Shown here one piece after another: positions 57,574 to 64,000 of a stretch of 64,000 nt of DNA. The position numbers and the translations under genes are program-made. The stretch's first letter is position 1. Each line of letters starts with the position of its first letter. Under the pieces are notes generated by a model. The model was not told the origin of the DNA. It saw nothing but the letters and a program-made list of their open reading frames with translations, and made no database searches. The stretch lies in contig JBEVVY010000001.1 in assembly GCA_040506895.1 (NCBI GenBank), forward strand, positions 3,085,116 through 3,149,115. The letters are read 5' to 3'. The stretch comes from Sedimenticola_A sp040506895 (GTDB lineage Bacteria > Pseudomonadota > Gammaproteobacteria > Chromatiales > Chromatiaceae).

Positions 57574-59361
57574 TCAGGGTGGGAGCAGGCGATCGAGCCA
57601 ACTTTTACCGGCAGCTTCCTTTTCATCCTCAGGAGCGTCATCTGCCGGCTCGACGGTTCCCCTCGGTCTGTGCACGAGACCTTTCATGCACATGTTGCAG
57701 ATGTCGTTGTAGAGTCCCCTGGACTCTTTCATCAGCGCTTCGCGATCCTGTACAAAGTAGTCGTTGGCGCTGGCGTTGAAGGCATCGACGATCTCCTGGA
57801 AGCCGTTGAAAGTGTCGGCAATGACGAACTGGATCTTCTGGTTCTCGATGAAGCCGAGATCCTCGATCATCTTCTGCAGTGAGATATCCTCGGATTTGCC
57901 CATATGCATCAGGCCATCCAGTCTCAGCTTGAGCGCCTCGTTGAAGAGTTTGAAACGCCTGCTCTTCTCCTCGTCGGGTGCCTTCAGTGTCTTGTCGACA
58001 ACGTTTCTGAGCAGGGTGATGTTGTGGACAAGGTGGTAAGTGGTGAGATGGGAGATCAGGTTGTGCATGACGGAGAAGTCCAGGTCATGGCCGGTGTGGT
58101 CCATGATGTCCCGGTTCGAGAACAGGATCGAGTAGATCCGTATCCAGCGGTTCAACTGGGTAGGGGTGATCTCCGCGGCCACGCCGAAAGCGGCACGTTC
58201 CAGGTTGATGGTGCTGGTGTTGGCGATCTCTTCGCGTTTCAGGTCGAGCAGCGGGAAGACGTCTGTAAGAAACAGGAGTTTCTCCCTGGCCAGTTCGACC
58301 CTCTCCTCGTGCCTCGGGTTGCCCTGGTGCTCGCCGGCCTTGACGCGCTCGAAGTACTCGATGGTATAGAGCAGCTCCTTCTCTATCAGCTGGTACTGGG
58401 CCAGCATGTCGACCTCGGCCTTGCGGTACTCCTCGAGAAAGCTCTCGGAGAGTCTCTCCATGATGGCGGACTGGTCTGCGTCCACCTGCTGCAGCAACTC
58501 TATGAAAATGACCTTCAGCATATCGGGCAGTTTCGATTGTGCCCGGTGTGCGAGGATGCGTGAGATCACAGTCCAGAAATGATTGTACTTCTGCTGGTCA
58601 AGGAGAGACTCGTTGGCAATGCAGATGAAAAGTTTCTTTATCGCGATGTGGAGCTCTACCTGGTCTGCAATGGGAGGCTCGATGCCGCTCTTCACATAGT
58701 GGCGGAAGAAAGAGAACGAGGTCTCGTCCAGGTCATCGATGTCCACCGTCTCCTTGTTGCCGCTGTTCTCGGCCACCTTGATGATCTGCAGGATAAACGG
58801 CCTGGCGAGAATGTATTTTTTATTGAAGCTCAGCTCGGTAAAGAGCTCTGACAACTGTCTGCCCAGCTCGGTGCAGTTGCTGATCGGAAAACTGCTGTAG
58901 GGCTCCAGGACCCGATGGAGCGCTGTCAGGCCCTTCTTGATCCTGATGAACTCCTGCTTGTAGGCGTTTATGGTGCTTTCAGTCAGTGAGATGTGCTCTT
59001 TGGCATGGTCCTGTTCACGGATGCCGAGCACGAAATCATTGGGCATCCAGGTGTCCATGTAGAGGTCGGCGATCTCCTTGTTGTAGTGACGCTTCAGTTT
59101 CTCCCCGATGTCGAAAAAACTCTCTTCCGAGTCGGCGGTCTGCTTGCCTGACAGGGCATCCTCTATCTCGAGGATGAGTGCATTGGTGATCTCTTCGAGG
59201 GTGTTGCTGGAGAAGCCGAGCCTGTTTTTCTTGAGCAGCTTCTGGCGGATCGGCTGGAATCCCGTGTCGTTCTTATAGGAACTCACCAACGAGATGATGC
59301 CCTCGACATCGCGGTCCAGGTAGTGCCGCAGCAGCTGGGCGTTGAATTCCTTGGTTTCCAT
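57574..59361 (-). CDS. Large helical cytosolic protein of unknown function
   Basis: 595 residues, almost wholly alpha-helical by composition, with no signal peptide or membrane segment. No P-loop, GGDEF, EAL, PilZ or REC motif is seen. Charged helices dominate and the C-terminus is acidic then basic (DDAPEDEKEAAGKSWLDRL). It is 46 nt upstream of the class V aminotransferase gene on the same strand and may share its operon. ATG 59361 gives METKEFNAQLL. I do not recognise a family. The absence of frameshifts over 595 codons shows that it is a real gene. Confidence 0.8.
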   Translation of the reverse strand: METKEFNAQLLRHYLDRDVEGIISLVSSYKNDTGFQPIRQKLLKKNRLGFSSNTLEEITNALILEIEDALSGKQTADSEESFFDIGEKLKRHYNKEIADLYMDTWMPNDFVLGIREQDHAKEHISLTESTINAYKQEFIRIKKGLTALHRVLEPYSSFPISNCTELGRQLSELFTELSFNKKYILARPFILQIIKVAENSGNKETVDIDDLDETSFSFFRHYVKSGIEPPIADQVELHIAIKKLFICIANESLLDQQKYNHFWTVISRILAHRAQSKLPDMLKVIFIELLQQVDADQSAIMERLSESFLEEYRKAEVDMLAQYQLIEKELLYTIEYFERVKAGEHQGNPRHEERVELAREKLLFLTDVFPLLDLKREEIANTSTINLERAAFGVAAEITPTQLNRWIRIYSILFSNRDIMDHTGHDLDFSVMHNLISHLTTYHLVHNITLLRNVVDKTLKAPDEEKSRRFKLFNEALKLRLDGLMHMGKSEDISLQKMIEDLGFIENQKIQFVIADTFNGFQEIVDAFNASANDYFVQDREALMKESRGLYNDICNMCMKGLVHRPRGTVEPADDAPEDEKEAAGKSWLDRLLPP

Positions 59362-59502
59362 GCCTGTTATCTGTTTTATGTTTTGGCCACGGGACGCATT
59401 GGCGGGTTGCTGAAAAGTATAGAATATTTTTCCCTTGTCCTCAGGTTTCGCTGATGAGACCCGGATGCCATTTTTCTACTGATGTTACAGCTTTTTGCAT
59501 TT

Positions 59503-59553
59503 GAGGCATAAAAAAAACCCGCTTACGCGGGTTTGTATGTATGGCGCGCCCGA
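59503..59553. repeat. Duplicate of tRNA-Arg 3' end and its terminator
   Basis: These 51 bases match 59681-59730 almost completely: GAGGCAY, an A run, ACCCGC-hairpin-GCGGGT, TTGTATGTA and the last 12 nt of the tRNA (complement of TCGGGCGCGCCA). The tRNA body is missing here. It marks a former second tRNA-Arg or a repeat-mediated duplication. Confidence 0.75.
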
Positions 59554-59569
59554 AGGGGTGAACTGTGAC

Positions 59570-59625
59570 CGTTCGTCCAGTGGACGAACGCAGCACAGTG
59601 AACGCCCGGCCATGGAGGGCCGGGC
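59570..59625. repeat. Composite palindromic repeat of the TCCAGTGGA family
   Basis: A 21-nt palindrome with arms CGTTCGTCCA/TGGACGAACG (59570-59590) is followed by GAACGCCCGGCC-ATGGAG-GGCCGGGC (hairpin 59604-59625). The two-palindrome order and the GAACGCCCGGC link match the repeats after pstB1 and pstB2. Confidence 0.7.
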
Positions 59626-59686
59626 AGGGGGTGAGAATAGCTCAGGTGCCGCGCCATGGATGGCAGGAAAAGAGGTTGTTGAGGCA

Positions 59687-59712
59687 CAAAAAAACCCGCT
59701 GGCGCGGGTTTG
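59687..59712 (-). terminator. Terminator of tRNA-Arg
   Basis: On the minus strand the tRNA is followed after 6 nt by AAACCCGC-GCCA-GCGGGTTTTTTT, a perfect stem with a U run. Confidence 0.85.
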
Positions 59713-59718
59713 TATGTA

Positions 59719-59795
59719 TGGCGCGCCCGAGAGGATTCGAACCTCTGGCCTTCGCCTCCGGAGGGCGACGCTCTATCCAGCTGAGCTACGGGCGC
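59719..59795 (-). tRNA. tRNA-Arg (CCG)
   Basis: 77 nt with encoded CCA. Acceptor stem GCGCCCG/CGGGCGC with discriminator G, D arm GCTC-AGCTGGATA-GAGC, anticodon stem TCGCC/GGCGA with loop CTCCGGA (anticodon CCG, reads CGG), variable AGGCC, and T arm AGAGG-TTCGAAT-CCTCT. All stems pair perfectly. Confidence 0.97.
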
Positions 59796-59875
59796 TGATA
59801 ACTGTGTTTTGTCTTTCTAATACATCCCTGTAGGCGCGGTCCAGCTCGGCCATCCACGGCCTCGCGTTCACGCCT

Positions 59876-59902
59876 GAAAAAGCCATGTTAGATGGCTTTT
59901 TC
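59876..59902. terminator. Bidirectional terminator-like hairpin
   Basis: Perfect 10-bp stem AAAAAGCCAT / ATGGCTTTTT with a 5-nt GTTAG loop, giving a T run on either strand. It separates the tRNA-Arg locus from the tRNA 5' remnant. Confidence 0.65.
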
Positions 59903-59923
59903 CCGCTTCGCGACCGGCGCTCA

Positions 59924-59964
59924 CCCAGCTGAGCTACGGGCGCTTAAAACTGTGTTTTGTCTCT
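59924..59964. repeat. Duplicate of tRNA-Arg 5' end and upstream flank
   Basis: About 41 bases match 59777-59817: the complement of the first 17-18 tRNA nucleotides (GCGCCCGTAGCTCAGCTG) and the upstream flank ACTGTGTTTTGTCT. The rest of the tRNA is absent, so this is a remnant, not a gene. Confidence 0.75.
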
Positions 59965-60137
59965 AACTTAATGCTTTCAGGTAGACCGGGGCCAACTGGG
60001 TGATCCACGGCTCTGAAGACCGCGTAGTTTAACGTGGCCTCCGGATGGCGTCTACGCGGGGATTCGATCTTTTTGGGGAATATCTGTATACTTCGCGCAG
60101 TTTTTTAGAGAATACTGATATTCGGAGGGTTTTCAGG

Positions 60138-60656
60138 GTGAACCTCAAGCTTGTTTCCAATATTCGCACTGTCGCAGTCGCTGGCGTGGCTGCTTTGATT
60201 GTTTCCGGCCAGGCACTGGCAGAGATGCGTTCTGAAGTGGTCGATCGCATCAAGCCTGTTGGCAAGGTTGTGGTCGAAGGCCAGGAGGCTGCTGCGGCTC
60301 CCGCACCGGCTGCCGAAGCACCTGCCGCTGCCGCCGCCCCGGCTGCTGAGGCTGCGCCTGCACCGGCTGCCGAGGCTGCTCCCGCACCTGCCGCTGCGCC
60401 TGCAGGCGGTGATGCCCAGGCCATTGCCCAGGCCAAGGGTTGCCTGGCATGTCACCAGGTTGCCATGAAGGTTGTCGGTCCCGCCTACACGGACGTCGCG
60501 GCCAAGTACAAGGCCGATCCCAACGCAGTCGATACCCTCGTCGGCAAGGTCAAGGCCGGTGGTGTAGGCACCTGGGGCCAGATCCCCATGCCGCCCCAGG
60601 CTCACGTGCCCGAGGCAGATATCCGCACCGTCGTGGAGTGGATCATGAGCATGTAA
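60138..60656 (+). CDS. Mono-haem cytochrome c5-like protein with Ala/Pro linker
   Basis: 172 residues from GTG 60138 (GGAGG about 9 nt upstream). The signal region ends near GQALAEM. Residues about 45-95 are a low-complexity Ala-Pro-Glu linker. The haem domain (about 97-172) has CLACH in AKGCLACHQVAMKVVGP and the distal Met in QIPMPPQ, as in c5/c551-type cytochromes. The linker suggests that the haem head is tethered: an uncleaved signal would make a membrane-anchored electron shuttle. A strong terminator follows. Confidence 0.9.
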   Translation: MNLKLVSNIRTVAVAGVAALIVSGQALAEMRSEVVDRIKPVGKVVVEGQEAAAAPAPAAEAPAAAAAPAAEAAPAPAAEAAPAPAAAPAGGDAQAIAQAKGCLACHQVAMKVVGPAYTDVAAKYKADPNAVDTLVGKVKAGGVGTWGQIPMPPQAHVPEADIRTVVEWIMSM

Positions 60657-60675
60657 GCGTAAGCTTCAGACTCAA

Positions 60676-60714
60676 TAAAAAGCGCCCAGCGGGCTTCTGC
60701 TGGGCGCTTTTTTT
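60676..60714. terminator. Intrinsic terminator after cytochrome c5-like gene
   Basis: Stem AAAAAGCGCCCAGC / GCTGGGCGCTTTTTTT with an 8-nt loop. The A run on one side and T run on the other let it serve both converging genes. Confidence 0.9.
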
Positions 60715-60825
60715 ATGTACAGGATGTACGGTATGCCGCGGGCGCAGGGATGCGCAGGAGCGGCGATGTACAGGATGTACGGGCAGGAAATTGCTCCTGC
60801 ATGGCTCTGATGACGCAGCCGAAGA

Positions 60826-63321
60826 TCAGCTGCTTTTCTCCCTGACCCGGTAGGTCTCCCGCAAAGCCCGGTCCCTCAGTTCCAGGGTCTGGCGGAGTGC
60901 CGGGTGGTCCTCCAGCAGCTTCTCGAGATGCCCCCGCTGCAGTGTGAACAGCCGGCAGGGCGTTATGGTGATGACCCCTGCATCGGTGGTGCCGTGGCCC
61001 AACAGTGCGCGCTCGCCAAAGAACTCGCCGGCCATCAGGGTGCCCAGGTTGTGGGTCGTACCACCGGTCTCCCGGGTGAACTGGATAACCCCCCGGCTGA
61101 TCAGAAAGAGGGCTTCGCTCACCTTGCCCTGCTGGATCAGGTACTGGTTTTCGCTGAGGGTGACCGGGCGGGTCAGTTGGGCGATTCGCTGCAGGTCCGG
61201 TGTCTCCAGTTCGGCGAACAGGGGCACCTGTCTGAGCAGGTGGAGGGGGTCGTCATTGAGGGGTTCGACAGGCTGCCCCCTGAGGGCGGCGATCTGCCTG
61301 GAGACGTCCGCGGCCATGGATTCCGCCATCCCCTTGGGCAGCATGCCGCGCTCGGCCTGCTCTTCGGTGGCCTCCAGCTCCGCCAGCAGGATCAGGCGTT
61401 TGCCGAAGCGCTCCTGCATCTGGGTGGCAAACTCCGGGAACTGCTCACTCACCTGCTGAAGCTGTTTGGATGAGAGCCGGTTCCAGCTCTTGTATTTCTC
61501 CCGCACCTCGTCAACCACCTCGGCGGGAATGGCCTGGAGCTTGGCCAGTTCGTCCAGGGAGGCGAGAACATGACCGCTGCCCTGGTAGTGTCCCCAGACC
61601 TGTTCATAGTCTTTTATGATGCGCGACAGGCGCATGTGCTCGGCGAGGGTGCCAAGCCATGACGCATGATCGGCCAGCCGGTAGAAAGCCTGTTCCAGCA
61701 TGCGGCGGAACCGGTGGGAGTGGATATGTTGAAAGACACCGGTGTAGCGCAGGGCATCGATCTGCATGTTGAGCACCAGGATCAGTTCGCGGAAGGAGGC
61801 CTCACTCAGGTGTCCCTTCTCGTACATCTCGGTGTAGACAGATTTCTCCTCGATCAGGGCACGCAGGTAGAGCAGGCTGGTCTCCTGGCTCTGGGACATC
61901 CGGCTTTCGCGCAGTGCCTGGATGGCGTGCCGGGCATCCTCGATGGCCTGGTCACACTCCAGTATCAGGCGTCGGGCGATGCGGCTGGAGAAGATGCCTC
62001 CCTTCTGCAGTTCCGGCAACCGCTCGATGGCGCGCTGTTTGGATACCAGGTCACGTTCGAGCACGGAGACCTGGTCGGCCAGGGGAGGGGTGTCCAGTCC
62101 CAGGCGGTGCATCAGCGGTTCGATGCTCAGGCCCTGGACCAGCAGCGTGAACAGCACCGCACCCATCACCAGGGCGACGAACAGCTCGGACTGCTCGAAG
62201 GCCGGCAGGCTGAGGACGATGGCCAGTGCGATGGCGCCGCGCAGGCCACCCCAGAACATGACGAACTTGTAGGTGGTGCTGATCGGGCGTGACCCCGGCA
62301 GCCTGCCCACCAGGGGGATCAGGCCGAAGATGATGGCGGCACGGGCCAGTATCATGCCCAGCAGCACCCAGATCAGCAGGTCCCAGGCGCCCAGCAGGGC
62401 GGAGAGCTCCACCTTCAGTCCCACCAGCAGGAAGAGAAGGGCATTGGCGATAAAGGCCATCAGCTCCCAGAAGTGTTCCAGGTATACCCGCACCGAGGCA
62501 GAGATGCGGATTCTGCCCCAGGTGCCCAGGGTGAGACCCGCCGCCACGGTGGCCATCACGCCGCTGACATGCAGCAGCTCTTCCGCGATCAGGAAAGAGA
62601 GGTAGGCGAGGGCGGTGGTGAGGCCGATCTCGACGAAGGGTTCGGACTCCACCCAGCCGATGATCTTTCCGGCCAGGTAGCCGAGGAGCGCACCAACCAG
62701 GATCCCCCCCGCGAAGAGGATGAAGAAGTCGAGCAATCCCCGGGTCAGTGCATTGCCACTGAACATGCCTGCGAGCAGGATGCCCACCAGGATCTTGGCG
62801 ATCACGATGGAGGTGGCGTCGTTGAACAGGCTCTCTCCCTCGACCAGGGTGGTGAGCCTGCCGGGAGCGCCGATCTGGCGGAACAGGGCGATGACCGCAA
62901 CCGGGTCGGTGGCACTGAGAATCGAGCCGAGCAGCAGGGCGGCGATAAAGGGGATGTCTGTGGCCAGCCAGACGATCAGGCCGATCAGCCCGGTGGAGAT
63001 CAGCAGTCCCGGTACCGCGAGGGTGAGTATGGGCGCCAGGTTGTGGCGCAACTGGCGCGCATCCAGGTTGTAGCTCGATTCGAAGATCAGGGTGGGCAGG
63101 AAGACGAACAGGATCAGCTCGGGGGAGATGGTCAGCTGTTCCAGGATTGCCAGTTGGGCGGGGTAGTGATTGTGCAGTTCCGCCAGCGCGATGCCCACCA
63201 CCACCAGCACCACCGTGAAGGGCAGCCGGGTACGCTTGGCGAAAACCAGTATCGCCAGGGCAATCAGCAACAGGGCGAAGACCGCCCAGATGATTTCAGC
63301 GACCTGAGATGCGTGTTCCAT
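60826..63321 (-). CDS. NhaP-type (CPA1) Na+/H+ antiporter with cyclic-nucleotide-binding domain
   Basis: About 831 residues. The first 420 form a CPA1 antiporter with 12-13 helices: FLPTLIFESSYNLD, SATDPVAVIALF and VEGESLFNDATSIV contain the ion-binding DP and ND motifs, and FWGGLRGAIALA is the helix-10 motif. A long helical cytosolic region (about 430-690) follows, then a cNMP/CRP-like domain (about 695-810; GEFFGERALLGHG is the phosphate-binding cassette, though the usual Arg position reads differently). ATG 63321 or GTG 63324 could start it, with GAGGGG upstream. Likely exchanges cations for protons, controlled by a cyclic nucleotide or other ligand. Confidence 0.9.
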   Translation of the reverse strand: MEHASQVAEIIWAVFALLLIALAILVFAKRTRLPFTVVLVVVGIALAELHNHYPAQLAILEQLTISPELILFVFLPTLIFESSYNLDARQLRHNLAPILTLAVPGLLISTGLIGLIVWLATDIPFIAALLLGSILSATDPVAVIALFRQIGAPGRLTTLVEGESLFNDATSIVIAKILVGILLAGMFSGNALTRGLLDFFILFAGGILVGALLGYLAGKIIGWVESEPFVEIGLTTALAYLSFLIAEELLHVSGVMATVAAGLTLGTWGRIRISASVRVYLEHFWELMAFIANALLFLLVGLKVELSALLGAWDLLIWVLLGMILARAAIIFGLIPLVGRLPGSRPISTTYKFVMFWGGLRGAIALAIVLSLPAFEQSELFVALVMGAVLFTLLVQGLSIEPLMHRLGLDTPPLADQVSVLERDLVSKQRAIERLPELQKGGIFSSRIARRLILECDQAIEDARHAIQALRESRMSQSQETSLLYLRALIEEKSVYTEMYEKGHLSEASFRELILVLNMQIDALRYTGVFQHIHSHRFRRMLEQAFYRLADHASWLGTLAEHMRLSRIIKDYEQVWGHYQGSGHVLASLDELAKLQAIPAEVVDEVREKYKSWNRLSSKQLQQVSEQFPEFATQMQERFGKRLILLAELEATEEQAERGMLPKGMAESMAADVSRQIAALRGQPVEPLNDDPLHLLRQVPLFAELETPDLQRIAQLTRPVTLSENQYLIQQGKVSEALFLISRGVIQFTRETGGTTHNLGTLMAGEFFGERALLGHGTTDAGVITITPCRLFTLQRGHLEKLLEDHPALRQTLELRDRALRETYRVREKSS

Positions 63322-63417
63322 CACCCCTCACCGCCTGCGTTGTTGTTCTATCTACAAGTATAGAAGCCGGGGTGAAGGGAGGCGGCCTGGCCGGGAGGAG
63401 GTGGGCGGTGCCAGGTG

Positions 63418-64000
63418 TCAGCTGCCCAGAAGGGCCCGCATGTTGGCCAGGTGGGCGTTGCCCCGTTCCTGTTTCTGCTCCCTGGAGAGGCTGCTGTCAC
63501 GCCCTTCCCAGACCAGGTCCTCTTCCGGCAGTTCCTCCAGGAAACGGCTCGGCTCGCAGGGGATGATTTCGCCGAACCTGCGGCGTTTGCGGGCGAAGCT
63601 GATGGTGAGGGTGCGCCTGGCGCGGGTGATGCCCACGTAGGCGAGCCGGCGCTCCTCCTCGATATTGTCCTCCTCGATGCTCACCTTGTGGGGAAGCAGC
63701 TCCTCCTCCATACCCACCAGGAAGACGTGGGGGAACTCCAGCCCCTTGGAGGCGTGCAGGGTCATCAGGTGGACCTCGTCGCTGCCGCTCTCCTCGTCCT
63801 GTCGCTCGAGAATATCCTGCAGTGTCAGGTGGCTGACGATCTCCGCCAGGCTTTCGTCCACGTGCTCTCCCTTGTGCAGCCGGTCGAGCCACTCCACCAG
63901 TTCCAGCACGTTCTTCCAGCGCCGCTCGGCCACGCTGTCGCTGGAGGCCTTTTCGTAGAGCCAGTCTTCGTAGTTCAGCTCTTTCAGCATGTCGCGCACG
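63418..64000 (-). CDS. rep: ATP-dependent DNA helicase Rep, C-terminal part
   Basis: Only the last about 194 codons are inside the window; the frame runs off the right edge. UvrD/Rep superfamily 1 motifs V and VI are present: VHLMTLHASKGLEFPHVFLVG (in part TLHASKGLEFP) and EEERRLAYVGITRAR. The C-terminal segment CEPSRFLEELPEEDLVWEG is typical of Rep rather than UvrD or PcrA. Rep unwinds DNA 3'-5' and aids replication past protein blocks. Confidence 0.92.
   Translation of the reverse strand, partial: VRDMLKELNYEDWLYEKASSDSVAERRWKNVLELVEWLDRLHKGEHVDESLAEIVSHLTLQDILERQDEESGSDEVHLMTLHASKGLEFPHVFLVGMEEELLPHKVSIEEDNIEEERRLAYVGITRARRTLTISFARKRRRFGEIIPCEPSRFLEELPEEDLVWEGRDSSLSREQKQERGNAHLANMRALLGS

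Noticed and set aside
59503..59795. Integrative-element att sites at the tRNA-Arg 3' end
   Set aside because: The 3'-end repeat is only about 180 bp from the tRNA with no integrase or cargo, and the 5' end is also duplicated, which att recombination would not produce.
62473..63363. 296-residue plus-strand frame opposite the antiporter
   Set aside because: Antisense shadow rich in Gln, Glu and Asp, as expected opposite a hydrophobic membrane protein.
63325..63417. Small gene between rep and the antiporter
   Set aside because: Only 93 bp without a start, ribosome site or conserved frame.

Overview
The window reads as a draft-assembly chromosomal segment from a GC-rich gammaproteobacterium. 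Evidence: the conserved order miaB-ybeZ-ybeY-ybeX-lnt, mpl followed by ubiX, RNase D, Rep helicase, a di-haem cytochrome c4 next to dsbA, and a cytochrome c5-like protein. Respiratory c-type cytochromes plus many signalling genes suit an environmental, possibly sulfur-oxidiser-like (Chromatiales-type) lineage, but the exact taxon is a guess. No phage, integrase, transposase gene or CRISPR array was seen. Two runs of exactly 200 N are scaffold gaps flanked by identical 91-bp copies; they artificially lengthen two genes by 97 codons each.

Layout. 1-6.3 kb: a partial lipoprotein gene, then tRNA modification (miaB), the PhoH-like/YbeY/CorC trio and apolipoprotein N-acyltransferase. 6.4-8.7 kb: threonine catabolism (tdh-kbl). 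8.7-10.4 kb, minus strand: RNase D and two very small lipoproteins. A 264-bp MITE-like element lies at 10.4 kb. 10.8-16.2 kb: a membrane protein, mpl, ubiX, a Lon-N-domain protein, a DedA-PAP2-LssY fusion and a small WGR protein. 16.4-20.4 kb: a very large MHYT-PAS-GGDEF-EAL protein. 20.5-24.8 kb: menA-like prenyltransferase (with gap 1), cytochrome c4, dsbA, an EEP-fold phosphatase and a zinc-ribbon-like protein. 24.8-30 kb: a truncated MITE copy, yidD, a metal permease, a HIT-superfamily protein, and a 2-phosphoglycerate kinase next to an archaeal-type phosphoglycerate mutase. 30-36 kb: a phosphate-transport operon, pstS-phoU(fusion)-pstC-pstA-pstB1-pstB2, with a possible Pho box.

Two parts stand out. 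First, the pst operon encodes two ATPases with complementary motif defects: PstB1 keeps LSGGQ but lacks the Q-loop Gln and switch His, whereas PstB2 keeps Walker A, Q-loop and switch His but has lost the LSGGQ signature. A heterodimer would have one consensus and one degenerate ATP site, which would be unusual for an importer. The operon's PhoU is fused to a low-molecular-weight phosphatase-like domain whose catalytic Cys and Arg are replaced. Near-identical palindromic repeat pairs follow each pstB.

Second, 36.8-55.8 kb is a sensory array with no transporter permease. Four separate periplasmic binding proteins of different families (SBP_bac_1, SBP_bac_5, SBP_bac_3, OpuAC) alternate with three paralogous hybrid histidine kinases (HisKA-HATPase-REC-REC-HPt plus a shared C-terminal module), one of which carries three binding-protein domains of its own. 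The array ends in two REC-HD-GYP proteins, the likely outputs. This suggests that solute-binding proteins feed a phosphorelay controlling cyclic-di-GMP degradation.

55.9-64 kb: a class V aminotransferase/cysteine desulfurase-like protein, an unrecognised 595-residue protein, a tRNA-Arg(CCG) flanked by fragments of itself and by palindromic repeats, a cytochrome c5-like protein, an NhaP-type antiporter with a cyclic-nucleotide-binding domain, and the 3' part of rep.
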